Shown: positions 11,697 through 23,272 of the stretch, in pieces
How the letters are laid out: the number at the start of each line of letters is the position of its first letter
Numbering within the stretch: position 1 is the stretch's first letter
Assembly (NCBI GenBank): GCA_024500155.1
Contig: CM044874.1
Span: 8,261,001 to 8,325,000 of the forward strand
Reading direction: 5' to 3'
Length of the DNA: 64,000 bases
DNA from: Chenopodium formosanum
Taxonomy: Eukaryota; Streptophyta; Magnoliopsida; Caryophyllales; Amaranthaceae
Made by a program: the position numbers and the translations under genes
Notes under the pieces: model-generated
Database searches by the model: none
Seen by the model: only the letters and a program-made list of their open reading frames with translations
What the model was told of the DNA's origin: nothing

Positions 11697-11778
11697 TTTA
11701 GCACAATTTATACTCAATCTTCATTGTCTAAACTTGCAAAACAGAAAAAAAATATATCCAATTACCAAATACGTGATC

Positions 11779-12210
11779 ATGGCAGAACAAACAAACCTAG
11801 AGCAAGAAACTCATTTTTCTGAAGAATCGACCTCTTTTCATGAAACAGAAGATCATGAGCATGAAGATTACATACCAGAATTCGAACTTCCAAGGGGAAT
11901 TTGGGAAGAATTAGGCATGGAAATTCACGAGCTAGTCGATAAACTCGTTTCCAAACTTCAAAAGAGGATGCATATTGAAAATTTGTTGCAAGAAAAGCCT
12001 AAGGATATAGAAGATAAGTCAGGCTTTTCGAACTGGTTAGATAAGTTGTTAAATCTTGTTAAAAATGATTCAGAGGAAGCAGAGGATGATACAATAAGTT
12101 GTACATCAAGGGGTTTTGATAATGATGATGCGGTAGCGAAACTCGAGCGATTTAAGGTTAAGAATTTGGCGGGAGGATCTACTACTGTCAAAGAGGAAAA
12201 GAAGAAGTGA
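11779..12210 (+). CDS. small acidic intronless protein, unknown function (143 aa)
   Basis: ATG at 11779 (context ATCATGGCA) opens an uninterrupted 143-codon frame. The earlier in-frame TTG at 11734 is not a credible start. The protein is acidic at the N-terminus (MAEQTNLEQETHFSEEST). It has an amphipathic helical stretch at about residues 40-95 and a basic tail ending in EEKKK. No known domain or signal peptide is recognised. Its C-terminal motif ERFKVKNLAGGST matches ERFKVRNISSGSQ in the gene at 45309-45863, which is also intronless and on the same strand, so the two are probably distant paralogues. It lies between MITEs but within none that I can delimit. It may be a lineage-specific host gene. 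Expression is unknown. Confidence 0.6.
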   Translation: MAEQTNLEQETHFSEESTSFHETEDHEHEDYIPEFELPRGIWEELGMEIHELVDKLVSKLQKRMHIENLLQEKPKDIEDKSGFSNWLDKLLNLVKNDSEEAEDDTISCTSRGFDNDDAVAKLERFKVKNLAGGSTTVKEEKKK

Positions 12211-12502
12211 TTATCAACAAAAGTTTTCATTTAAAAGTCTATGTAATTCATTCATTTTTTTTTTTTTTCATTTTTGTAGTTATCCATTGTTTATACAATG
12301 TTGTATGATTCTTTTATTTCTACTGTATGTATGATTTTGATGAATCTGGAAAAAAAGAAGAAAAAAAAAAAAGTGGCTTAATCAGGACTTTGTGTTTAAT
12401 TAATGATAATAATTTATATGCCTGAGTTTGATTAAGTTGTGGGGTTTATTTACATATGGTTCGAAAAAGGTCGAGGATAAACTATTACTCCGTATGTATC
12501 AT
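12211..12502. other. 3' flank of small gene
   Basis: AT-rich DNA with T and A runs. No gene or clear mobile element is seen. It probably holds the 3' UTR of the upstream gene. Confidence 0.4.
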
Positions 12503-13047
12503 TAAGAGCAACTCCAGTGGTTATAGATAGGGATTTGCTAACAATTTTAAATAATTCCTAGCTACTAACTTAATCATTGGAGCTAGAAATTGCAATTAGT
12601 TTGGCCAGCCAAATTAATTTGCTTGAAAAAATACTTGCCAAAAAAGAATAAATAAAATTAAATAAAAATAACTTGTTTAAGTAATTGAGATAATTCTATT
12701 CAAAAAAAAAAATAAAATTAATTGAGATAATTTAAAAGGCAAGCTAAGAGCAACTACAATGGTTGGCTAATTTATTTAATAGCTTGACATGCCACATCAT
12801 CTTCTTTAGCTACAACAATTCAAGCTATTTGTTGCTCCAATGGTTTAGCTAGTTATAAATTAATTTATTTTTGAATTAATAATATTTTTTATCTGATAAA
12901 TATTTGCCAAGCTAATTAGCTCTACAAAGCTATTTTGCTTGCCAAAGCAAATTAACAAGATGTGCAACAATGGTGTAGCTACTACCTTAATATTTTTAAT
13001 ATTTGCAAGCTAGTCCCTTTTCCCAACCATTAACAAGAGTGTCTTTA
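12503..13047. mobile_element. MITE-like region, GAGCAACTCC family (possibly two nested copies)
   Basis: It begins TAAGAGCAACTCCAGTGGTT, and a second start-like copy lies at 12747 (TAAGAGCAACTACAATGG). The right side, CCAACCATTAACAAGAGTG at about 13023-13041, is an imperfect inverted counterpart. The same terminus occurs inverted at 47033-47052. It is non-coding and AT-rich, with repeated 'CAATGG...GCTA' words. Exact ends and target duplication could not be fixed. Confidence 0.45.
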
Positions 13048-13600
13048 TTGTTGTAGACCGTGTAATTTTCTGACGACAAGTTATAAATTTAAAATTGAGT
13101 TAGAATCCCTATTTATAGTAGGAAATGAATCTTTCATTTTATAGATTACTAGGTTAGGTCCCGTGCCATGCACAATAACTTTTAGTAATTGTTTCATATT
13201 AACAATACGTTTAATTATACAATATAAATTTGTCTAGAATATTATGATTTATTAAAGAGTATGTTAGCCAATATATTTTTTAAATATTTTTTTTTTTTGC
13301 TCATTTTTAAATCTTAAATGAGAAGAAAACAAAAATATTAAATAAGCAAAAGAAAAAAAAAAAACTACCTTGGGTACACCCGTACACCTACCCCTATGTG
13401 AACCCGGGTATATAAAGGTGATCAATGATTGTGCTTTGAAACTACACATTTGCTAATGTGCATATTTTTTTTATATACTCGATTTCACTAACAAATTGTA
13501 TTGGTATCATTTTCATTCAAAACGTTGGACATTACACCATGTATGTCTCAAATTATGGGAAGAATGTGACTTTTTTTTTTTTTTTTTGCTTAAATTTATA
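13048..13600. other. AT-rich spacer
   Basis: No gene is seen. It contains a GC-richer word (TTAGGTCCCGTGCCATGCAC, near 13150) resembling a common plant repeat motif, poly-A and poly-T runs, and a short stretch that reads open only by chance. Confidence 0.3.
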
Positions 13601-14075
13601 CTCCCTCCGTCCCTAAATTACATTTCTGGTTTTTATTTTGGGTATTCCAAAATTACATTCCTCCTTTTCATTTTTAGTACTAAGTTTTTTTTTTTTTTTT
13701 TTTTTTCCAAATATCCCAAATCAACTCTCTTTTTCTTTTGTATATTTAATGCTTTCTCACTCTTACTATCCTAATCTTACTCTTATTTTCTCTCTCCATT
13801 GTTTTTCTGAATTTTGTACTTCCCATAACTAACCTAATGAATATGATTGGTTCTTAATTTTCAATTAGAAGCATGTTATTGGTCCTTTTTTTTTTTGCAA
13901 AGAATTGATGACATGACATCATTAATCATAAATCTGTCTTTGTTTTACTCAAAGACATCATTTAATGTTTTGTATTTCCCATTGAAATATTTCATTATTG
14001 TTATTTGTCTTATTCTTTCCTCCTTAGTTCCCGTGTAATTTTACAAAAAGGAATGTAATTTAGGGACGGAGGGAG
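13601..14075. mobile_element. Stowaway (mariner-type) MITE, 475 bp
   Basis: The left end CTCCCTCCGTCCCTAAATTA and the right end, its reverse complement from about 14049, form terminal inverted repeats of at least 25 bp. They are flanked by TA on both sides (13599-13600 and 14076-14077), the duplication made by mariner/Stowaway elements. The interior is AT-rich with long T runs and encodes nothing. Confidence 0.9.
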
Positions 14076-14226
14076 TAGTAGTTATATTTTTATTTTTTTG
14101 TGGAAGGATACCTCAAATCTTTAATTTTAAATAATTTTTAATATTTGATATTCGAACTACTAAGCTTCTAATATGTAATTAAATAAAATTAATAAAAAAA
14201 TAGAATTCTTGTAATATATGACACAA

Positions 14227-14230
<4 letters not shown>

Positions 14231-14284
<54 letters not shown>
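14231..14284. repeat. (TA)n microsatellite
   Basis: About 27 TA units. Confidence 0.95.
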
Positions 14285-14288
<4 letters not shown>

Positions 14289-14502
14289 AAGTATAAAAAA
14301 AAAAATTACTGTATCTACTTATGTTGTTTTTTTTTTGAAGCAAACTTACTTATGTTTATATAGTTGACAATAGATTATAGAAATATACACCAAATCTTTT
14401 ATATATGTATAAATTTTCTACTCCGTATTTTTTTTATGTAATGTATAAGATTTTTTTCCATAATACATTTTCTTAAAAAAAAAAAAAAAAACAAAAACTA
14501 AG

Positions 14503-14541
14503 GACACACCAGAACATGACACGTGTCATTGATGGTGTGTC
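14503..14541. repeat. 39-bp imperfect palindrome beside CACTA insertion
   Basis: GACACACC and GGTGTGTC flank an inner ATGACACGTGTCAT palindrome. It lies 20 bp left of the CACTA terminus at 14562. The central ACACGTGT is a G-box-like word, but there is no sign of a promoter role here. Confidence 0.7.
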
Positions 14542-14588
14542 TTTTAGTATATAAGTTATTGCACTAGTAGAAAAATAGCAATAGGCAG

Positions 14589-14730
14589 CCCCCATATGGC
14601 ACCGGTTCAGGCCAAACCGGTGGCCAAAATCGGTCTAGAAATGGGCGGGATTTTAGAACAAGAGATAAGGCACCGGTTTGGCCTGAATCGGTGCCAAAAA
14701 TAACAAAAGGCACCGGTTTGAACCGGTGCC
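14589..14730. repeat. left subterminal palindromes of the CACTA element
   Basis: Three palindromic copies of the GGCACCGGTT/AACCGGTGCC word lie at about 14599, 14670 and 14709. In CACTA elements subterminal repeats bind the TNPA-type protein. The word is shared, with one base changed (GCCACCGG), by the element at 38193-43387. Confidence 0.8.
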
Positions 14731-16508
14731 AAATTCAAAAAAAAAAAATGCGGTCTTTTCTTCTTTTTCCTCTCTTTCTCTTTCATTCCCTACTCCATCT
14801 CACTGTTTCATTCATTAGAGCTGAGCGAAAACCACCCTCCCCCTTTTCCCTCCACCACAACCGCCACCTTCACCGGCCTTTGTTAACTGGTGGAATTAAA
14901 AAAATAAAAAAAAAAGCCGCCCTTTATTTTCTCCTTTCTTCCCCCTTCCTTTCTTCCTACTGTTTCATTCGAGCAAACCCACAAAATTTGACTGCGCCTC
15001 CACTTTTCCCTCCACCATTGCTGCCACCTTGAACGGAGGTTCGAAGACGCCGCGCAACCTCTCTTCTCCCCTGTTCGAAGACCACAGCTCGTGTCCTATT
15101 CTCCCCTGTTCGAAGACCACCGACCTCATCTCTTCGTTTCCTACGCCACAGCCCTGAAGGTCGCCGCCGCACCACCGCCCTGAAGGTTGACGCCGCTCCA
15201 CCGCACCACTGACCTCAGAAGCTACTCCATCTCTCCTCCCTTCAAGCTACATTAAACTACAATAATTTGATTATTTTAGGTATAATTTTTTTTCTTTATT
15301 CACAATAATTTTCCATTTATGTACTTATATTAATTTGTTTTGCATTTTGAAGAATTGTTAGGCAAATTAAAATTTAGGTTAGAATATAATTTTACTTCAA
15401 TTTGTTTCAATTATTGGTTTTTTTATTGGGAAATTGTGAAAATATTAGAAATTAGTAACCTTGTTACTCATTTAGTTGGATATTAGTATGTTATAATGGT
15501 TAATTTAATTTGTTTTGATGTGTAATTTTGAATAAAGTAGAGAATATTAGCCTTGTTACTTAATTAGTTGAAATTTGGTTTGTTATAATGGTTAGAGATT
15601 AGTAACCTTTTTAGTTCAGCAATTTTGAATAAATAAAATGAAAAAAATTAGAGATTAATAACCTTTTTAGTTTAGCAATTTTGAATAAAAAAATGAATTT
15701 TGAACAAAGTAGTGAATACATAGTTTATCAATTGTTAGTTCGATGAATGATGTGTTTTAGCTTAGAAATAAATTAGTGAATTGACATGTTATGAGAAGTA
15801 CATACATAATATTTAACCTAATTTTTGTTTTTTGTTTTTTTAATATATAGATTCATATGTGAATTGAAGCACGAGTTTAGCTTGAGGACTACATATTGAG
15901 CACGAGTGGGTAGTTGCTATATTGGTATGACTTATAAACTTTACTTAGCTATATTTCTTTCTATTTATCCATTTAATAAAAGTTTATTCATGAAATTGCA
16001 ACTTGTGTATTGTTTAATTGCAAATAAATACAACAATATATAGAATACTTGCATTATCATATGCCTAGATACCCGTTCAAGGCTTTCTCGTTAGGAGAAA
16101 GTCTTGAATAGTCCCCGGTTGGGACTGTTCTTGAATGTGTACTCTCACTTAGGTGGTGAATGTATGTTTTCTTTTCGATTTTAAGGAACATCTTGTCTTA
16201 CCATTTCCTCACTATGTTCTCGGGTACATATGTGGGTAATTAATTATCTACATCGTGTACTTGGAGAACTAGGGGAAATGCTGCCGGATTTTCCATAAAA
16301 TTGGAAAGTTGACATACATTCACTAGTGAGAGTAGACATTCAAGAATGGGTTAGGTTGGAGTGATAAGGACCCTTTGGAAACATGCATTTTTTCACTATA
16401 TGAATGGTATATTCACGTTTTGTACTTGAATTTGATTTACATAAAATATGTAGCAATTACACATTATTCATTATATGTTGCTATATATGTTTAGAGACAA
16501 TTTACTAA
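14731..16508. other. 5' non-coding region of CACTA transposon
   Basis: CT-rich leader-like DNA (14755-15250) with Pro/Arg-rich chance frames is followed by an AT-rich stretch that is probably intron. It carries a short direct repeat of the kind TTAGAGATTAGTAACC..TTTAG near 15590-15680. No separate gene is supported. Confidence 0.45.
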
Positions 16509-19500
16509 ATGGAGAATGATCGTGGTTGGATGTATGGTAGACGCGATACATTGGAATTTTGGAATGGAGTTCAAGAGTTTTGCCAGAGGACTTTAGCTTA
16601 TCAACGCAAACTGGGTGGCAAAGGCCTTTATTGTCCTTTGTTGATTGTAATAATGTGAATGTGGTCGATAGTGTTGAAATCATTAGAGATCATGTATTAT
16701 GTCGTGGGTTTAGGCATTTATACCATGTGTGGATTTGGCACAGAGAAAGTGGAGAGTACAGTGGGGATCTTGATCGGAATGATGTGCGTGTTAGAAGCAA
16801 TGAGATTCATGTGGACGAGGAATACGAGAATGATGTCTATATTGTTGATAATGGTGAGGATGGAGCCGATGATGATCAGGTGGATGAGGTCGAGGATGAA
16901 CAAGAGGATGAGATGTTGCATGGTGTTGAAGGTGGAGTGTTTGAGTTATTATCGGAGGCTTCCAAAAAGCCTATGTATCCCGGGTGCAAAAAATACTCCA
17001 AATTATCAATCGTGCTAACACTTTTCAACATTAAGTCGAAGCATGGGTGGACGGACATTAGTTTTACTTCTTTGTTGACCGCATTAAGTGATATGTTGCC
17101 TGATGGGAATGAAATTCCTAAGTCTTACTATTACGTAAAGAAGCTCATGTGTCCCTTTGGTTTGGAGTATAAGAAGATACATGTATGTCCTAATGACTGT
17201 ATTCTGTATCGAAATGAGTATGAACAACTGCAGGAGTATCCACGATGCAAGCGGTCGTGCTACAAGCGCATGAGTAGCAATCCTGGCATGGAGGGACCTC
17301 CTGCTAAGGTGTTGTGGTATCTTCCCATTATTCCAAGGTTTAAGAGTCTATTCTCAATACCAAAAGACGCTAAAAACTTGAAATGGCATGCAGAGGAAAG
17401 AAAGAAAAACAGAATGCTGAACCATCCAGCTGACTCTCTACAGTGGAAGAACATTGATTTGAAGTTTGAGAAATTTTGTGAGGAAGTCAGAAATTTAAGG
17501 CTTGGGTTGTGCACGGATGGGATGAATCCATTTGGCACTCTTAGTACCCAACATAGCACATGGCCGGTACTTTTAGTGATTTATAATTTGCCTCCTTGGC
17601 TGTGCATGAAACGTAAGTATGTAATGCTTTCATTGCTAATAACTGGTCCTAAGAAACCTGGAAACGACATAAATGTTTACCTTGCGCCGCTTATTAACGA
17701 CTTGATAAAGATGTGGGACGAAGGGGTTTCCGTTTTCGATTCTCATCAGAACGAGATGTTCACATTGCGTGCAGCCCTTGTGTGGACCATGAATGACTTC
17801 CCTGCATATGGAAACTTGTGTGGGTACAAGGTCAAAGGGAAAAAAGCATGCCTCATATGTATTGATGACACATCAAGCGTATACCTTACTCATTCTCACA
17901 AAGATGTCTACCTACGGACTCGAAGGTTCCTTAGGCGTGATCACCCGTACCGTACGCAGAAAAAGGCTTTCGATGGAACCGTGGAAGAGGATACTACGCC
18001 TAGACCATTGACTGGTGCTGAGATTTGTGCTCGGGTGAAAGGGATACAAACGGTGTTTGGAAAATTAGAAAAAACTATGGTCTCATCTGCTCTGTTTAAG
18101 AAAGAATCAATATTTTGGAAGCTTTCGTACTGGAGAGAACATGACGTTAGGCATTGTCTTGATGTGATGCATATAGAGAAGAATGTGTGTGATGCTCTTT
18201 TGGGAACGCTTATGAATATCCCAAGCAAAACAAAGGACAGAAAGGGTGTACGGTTAGATTTGTAAGAGATGGGGATTCGTCCAGAATTGTGGCCTCAAGA
18301 AAAGGTTAGAAAGGGGAAGGAACCGAGAATAGAAGATGAAAATGTTTCGAAAAAAGGGAAGGAGAAGAGCAAGGGAAGGGAAAGGCCAAAGATGCGTCAA
18401 AGAATAAAGTTGAGGGTAAAGGGAAGGATAAAAAGAATTATTTACCCCCGGCTTGCTATACATTGTCAAGGGTAGAGAAACGTATGTTTTGTGCATGTAT
18501 GTACGGCATTAAGGTTCCATCAGGGTACTCATCTAACATGAAAAGATTTGTAACCTTAAATGGAGAATTGAAGCTAACAAGTATGAAATCCCATGATTGT
18601 CACATTATGATGCAAGTATTCCTACCGATTGCAATCCGTGGTATTCTACCAAAACACGTGAGGGAAGCGATTACAAGCCTTTGTTCGTTTTTCAATACAA
18701 TTTGTAGCAAAGTTCTTGATCCTTGTACACTAGATGCTTTGCAAGCAGATGTGGTTGTGACTTTGTGCAAATTTGAGATGTATTTCCCACCCTCATTTTT
18801 TGACATAATGGTTCATCTGGTTCTTCATTTGGTGCGTAAGATTAAGTTGTGCGGTCCAATGTTCATGAGGTGGTGCTACCCTTTTGAAAGACACATGGGT
18901 ACATTACAAGTTAAAGTACGGAACCGAGCTCACCCTGAAGGAAGTATGATGCAAGGGACCGTGGGTGAGGAGATAGGTAACTTTGTTGCAGACTACATAG
19001 CCCTTGCTCAACCTATTGGTCTTCCTACTTCTCGACATGAAGGTAGACTTGATGGTCATGGCACAATTGGGTCGAAACGAATGTCACCAGACCGAGATCA
19101 ATTCTTACAAGCACACCTTTATGTGTTGCACCATGTTTCAAATGTGCACCCATATTTAGACGAGCACATGGCTAGTTTGCGTGACGAATTTCCATCAAAA
19201 GGTGAAAGGGCACTTATGCAGTGGCATAATGAGAGTTTTGTTGATTGGTTTCGTGATCGAGTAATGAGTGGATTGGTTGATACTAATGTGACCGATATAG
19301 TACGATGGCTTGCGAACGGTCCTAGGGATGATGTCCGTTCATTTGAGGGATATGACATCAATGGGTACACTTTTTGGACCAAGGGTCGTGATTTGAAATC
19401 TTCCTCCACCCAAAATAGTGGTGTAATGCTTGTGGCATCGTCAAGGGAGTTTGCAAATTCTAAGGATAAATCACCTGTCGATGCAGAGTTGTCATGCTAT

Positions 19501-19893
19501 GGTCGAATTCAAGAAATATGGGAGCTTGATTATTGTGACTTCACGGTTGCTCTTTCCAAGTGTAAGTGGGTTGATAATATCAGGCGTAACGTCAAATATG
19601 AGGACTTTACTCTTGTAGATCTTGGCCACTTGAATGATAGTGCAGAACCATTTATCCTTGCATCTCAAGTTAAGCAAGTGTTCTACGTAACTAACCCAAT
19701 GGATTCAAAATGGTCTATAGTGCTAGCTGGCAAAAGAAGAATCCTAGGCATTGGAGATGTTGAGTATGAGGAAGAATATGATGTGTTTGATGATTCAGCA
19801 CCTTTCACTGTTCCTAGACCTGTTGTACTAAATGAAATAGACAACGAAGCAGGTTATATGCGATCAGACCACAACGAAGGAATTTCATATTGA
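16509..19893 (+). pseudogene. TNPD/TNP2-like CACTA transposase, broken
   Basis: ATG at 16509 opens MENDRGWMYGRRDTLEFWNG, the usual TNP2 start. A +/-1 shift near 16640 moves the homology to the next frame, which continues to 18262 and contains the Transposase_21 core (ISFTSLLTALSDMLPDGN at about 17070; NDFPAYGNLCGYKVKGKKAC at about 17790; GIRPELWPQEK after the stop). A TAA at 18263-18265 and another shift between about 18300 and 18440 lead to the last frame (to 19893). That frame holds a DUF4218-like region (LPIAIRGILPKHVREAI, then YFPPSFFDIMVHLVLHLV) and a DUF4216-like region (GRIQEIWELDYCDFTVAL, then FILASQVKQVFYV). The protein would cut and join CACTA ends. With at least three lesions it is inactive. 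Confidence 0.9.
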
Positions 19894-20357
19894 GGTAGTT
19901 TGATTAAAAGTTAGTAATGGTTTCATTGCAAATATAGTTTAGTTATCATGTATATAGGAGCATAAGTAGGCGAAAATGACCATAAACTAACATATTTGTA
20001 GTTTGAAATTGCCTAAGTGTACTCATTATCATGCATATACAAGGTTATAGGACCATAAGTAGGTGAAAATGGCTTAAATAGCTTCTACTTAACCCAATTC
20101 TTCTGTTTTGTGTATGAACTAACATTTATTCATTCTAACAACCTATATTCATTATATTTAACATGTTTTTAGTTTGAAATTGCCTAAGTGTACTCATTAT
20201 CATGCATATACAAGGTTATAGGACCATAAGTAGGTGAAAATGGCTTAAATAGCTTCTACTTAACCCAACTCCTTTGTTTTGTGTATGAACTATCATGCAT
20301 ATACTTTACTATACACTAATATTGTTTTATGATTGCTTTGACAGGTGCTTATATCTC
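19894..20357. repeat. spacer with a 90-bp direct duplication
   Basis: The block at about 19999-20100 is repeated almost exactly at about 20168-20275, including the words TAGTTTGAAATTGCCTAAGT and CATAAGTAGGTGAAAATGGC. It separates the two CACTA genes and may include the 3' UTR of the first and an intron of the second (acceptor TTTGACAG just before 20346). Confidence 0.75.
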
Positions 20358-21825
20358 ATGGCGGACGATCATGACCCTCATTATGTAGAGGACATTGACG
20401 ATGATGAGTATGAGGACGAGTACGAGGATGAGGACGAGGACGATGATGAGCCTTATGATGTTAATAAGGAGGATGACTTGGGTGAGCCAGAGGATCAGGC
20501 TCAAGATGAGTTCGAGCGTAGGCTTGAAGAATTTGAAATTTCAGCTGAACGTGCACCGCCTATTGAAAATACAGCACGTGAGATTGTTGGTGAGAACCCG
20601 ACTCCTGAAACTCATGGCCAAGGACAAGATCAAAACAACATAGGTGGTGGGGAGGGTAAAGGCATCGGCTCAAAGAAAAAGAAGGGGTCCGACGAGAAGC
20701 TTTAAGAAACCGGACGGTCCCATGGTCTTGGAGTATGACAACAACGGCCAACCCGGGCCCAAATGGCGTCGACAATATGCTAATCAAGTTGGCATGTGTG
20801 CGCGGAAAATCCCCATTACACTTGTAATGCGGCAAGTACCTCCGGGTTTGATTTAAACATTTTGGGATGATACAAGGGTAAGTGTGTTTTTGGCACATTT
20901 AGACAATTTAAGAAACCTTAACCTTATGGTTGTTACTAAATAGAAACTAATAATCGGTTTTAATTTGTGCTTGCAGAGGCTGTTTTCTATTCCTAATGAT
21001 CCCGAGAAGAGAAGGGTGTTTGAATCTTTATTAGCGGAAAGATTCAGAGGCTTTAAGACCAACTTGACTAATGGGTGGATCTACAAGAAGAAGAAGAAAT
21101 CAAAGAAGAAGAAAGATGATGAGGATGACCTTCTCCGGTGGAAAATATGGCCGACCGTGTCAAAAGATGATTGGGAAGAGTTCGTTAGAATGAAGACTCA
21201 AAAGAAAGCCATTGTAAGTTTGTGTAAATCTGATCTCAATTGAATAATAGCTTGACTCTTTTTGTAGCAATGATACTAACATTTTTAGTTTTTTAGGAAC
21301 TTCGAGAGCAAAATAAAAAGAATGCAGAAATGAAGGAATATGTCCATCGTATAGGGCCTAAGACATTTGGTGAAAAGAGACCTGAGTGGGTCAATACGGG
21401 TTTATACCCTAAATCGCTTCTAGTGGCATCGAAGGAACCCTCTAGTTCCACGATCACTACTTTGGTGAGTCATGCCGGTGATTTCTTTTGTTCTCTCCAT
21501 ACGTTTGATAAGGAAACCGGAAAATGGGTCATCAAGGGTCCGGAAGCCAAAAAAATGGCAGATAAGCTTTTAAGTTACCTATGAACTGTTGAATTTTAAG
21601 TCACTTTTGCATCTTAATCACTATATAAACCATTAAGTGTTTTACTGACCTCATTTTTCCTTTTGCTATAGCTTGAGCACACTCAAGAGCTGGTGGAGGG
21701 CAAATTTGAACCAAGTGTGGAGAATGACCCTTTCACCATGGCTTTGGGAAGGCCATACCATCCAGGACGAGTAGTAGGTTCGGGAGGGTCATTGCTTGGA
21801 TGGAAAAAGGTGATGGGTCTAAAAT

Positions 21826-21938
21826 CACTACAAAAAAAATGAGAATAGGCAACACTTAAGATTGCAACACTTACATAAATGTTACCCTAAATGATCTAAG
21901 CAACAATATTTATTTGTTACCTTGAACTAAAGTAACAG

Positions 21939-21976
<38 letters not shown>

Positions 21977-22159
21977 GTTGCTCTAGATTATATAAAGCAA
22001 CAATCGCTTAAAGTGTTACCTTTTTCTTGTCTAAGACAACAAACATAATAATTGTTGCATGAAAAGATAATAATAACAAAACTATTGTTTGAAAATGTAA
22101 CATTAATATCTATGTTACCATCTATTGCAACATTTATATTAAAAAGACAACATAATTGA

Positions 22160-22238
<79 letters not shown>

Positions 22239-22545
22239 TTTGGTGGAGTTGGTGGGGAACTCACCTTGTGACTTTGAGGACACAAGTTCGAGCCCTACCA
22301 ACTACTAAATGCTTGGGAGTGGCAACATTTAGAAACATTTTTCAATTGTCTCCTTAGATGGCAACATTTATCATTTTACCTTGGCTTTCAAAATTGTTGT
22401 CTTTAAATAAAAATGTGTTGATTTATGAATAGACAACGGGGGCATATACTACACCTAATATGTGTTGCCTTAGCTACAAAACAACACTTTTTTTATATTA
22501 GGCAATAGTTTTGCACTGTTACCTTTGCTTTATTTTGTTGTAGTG
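21826..22545. mobile_element. non-autonomous CACTA MITE, 720 bp
   Basis: The left end CACTACAAAAAAAATGAG and right end TTTTGTTGTAGTG are inverted repeats. AAT flanks both sides (21823-21825 and 22546-22548), the 3-bp duplication of CACTA elements. Subterminal words are GCAACA and TGTTAC in both orientations. The interior holds a poly-A run (about 21942-21974), a 73-bp TA microsatellite, and a tRNA-like stretch with box-B-like ACAAGTTCGAGCCC at about 22282. It splits the last exon of the host CACTA gene. Confidence 0.9.
22162..22234. repeat. (TA)n microsatellite inside MITE
   Basis: About 36 TA units. Confidence 0.95.
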
Positions 22546-22793
22546 AATACACAAAATCGGGTAGATCTCGAGCCAGTGTTAACTCACCGGGGGAGTTGGA
22601 TGCCAAGGTGGCATCAATTAAGGAATAAGTACGCAACGAGTTAGTAGGTGAATTCAATGCTTGGGTGAAGCAGACGAACTTACCGACTTTGTCGTTCCTC
22701 GCGAGTACCCCAGTCGACTCATATTCTCAACCAAAAGGACAAGGAGAAGGTGATAGACATGGAGGAGATGAGATACGTGGTGAGACTATTTTA

Positions 22794-22948
22794 GGCACCG
22801 GTTAACCGGTGCCCAAAACAATTAAAGGCACCGGTTAACCGGTGCCAAATTGGGTATAGGGCACCGGTTTAGAACCGGTGCCAAAAGGGGGGTATTTGGC
22901 ACCCCCCACATAGGCAACGGTTCAAACCGGTGCCTTAGACCGGGTTTG
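22794..22948. repeat. right subterminal palindromes of the CACTA element
   Basis: Four palindromic copies of GGCACCGGTT..AACCGGTGCC, two of them perfect 22-mers or nearly so, mirror those at the left end. Confidence 0.85.
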
Positions 22949-22978
22949 AACCGCTCCCAAAGCCCTTTTTTCACCTTG

Positions 22979-23272
22979 AATTGATTATTGATTAAAGGAA
23001 GATATATTCAAGGGAATATAAACGAATTTCTAATCTTTAAATATAATTAAAAAACTTTTTTAGTTTGGTTATTTTCGATTTGCAACAATAAATTTTGGTT
23101 GAATTGATTATGAAATTTAAAGGGTAAAAAATCACTAATATACTATTATTTTTAATCTTTTCTTATTTATTTATAAAGAAAAGAAAATTTTATTTATTTA
23201 AGTTGTTGTACGTTATTGTTCGATATTTTAGGGTTTTTTAGGCTTTAAATTCTTTTTTTTTTCAATAAATAT
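22979..23272. other. AT-rich spacer between CACTA and LARD
   Basis: No gene is seen. The same locus resumes at 32187 after the LTR element. Confidence 0.4.

Larger units (their letters stand above)
20358..22795 (+). pseudogene. Transposase_24 (Ptta/En/Spm)-like second CACTA gene, broken
   Basis: ATG 20358 starts a very acidic N-terminus (MADDHDPHYVEDIDDDEYED) and a Glu/Lys-rich linker. A frame change near 20695 and a TAA at 20854 break exon 1. Likely further exons are 20977-21214 (acceptor CTTGCAG, donor GTAAG) and about 21298-21575, with KKNAEMKEYVHRIGPKTF matching the Transposase_24 signature. A last exon from about 21673 contains ENDPFTMALGRPYHPG. This last exon is split by the MITE at 21826-22545 and resumes as SPGELDAKVASIKE, then a TAA, then VRNELVGEF. 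In CACTA elements this protein is thought to act with TNPD, possibly by binding subterminal repeats. Splice sites were placed by eye. Confidence 0.75.
14562..22975 (+). mobile_element. CACTA (En/Spm) transposon with two decayed transposition genes
   Basis: The left terminus CACTAGTAGAAAAATAGC follows TTG (14559-14561). Subterminal palindromes GGCACCGGTT..AACCGGTGCC occur within the first 170 bp and again at 22794-22948. Between them are a TNPD-like gene (16509-19893) and a Transposase_24-like gene (20358 to about 22795), both on the plus strand, the usual CACTA order. The right terminus is degraded: the run AGCCCTTTTTTCACC replaces an expected ...TTTTTCTACTAGTG, and it is followed by TTG (22976-22978), which matches the left flank. 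The right boundary is therefore inferred. All genes carry stops or shifts, so it is not autonomous now. A CACTA MITE (21826-22545) is nested inside. Confidence 0.85.

Noticed and set aside
14957..15201. Arg/Gly-rich minus-strand frames
   Set aside because: They are antisense to the CT-rich leader of the CACTA element, with no homology.
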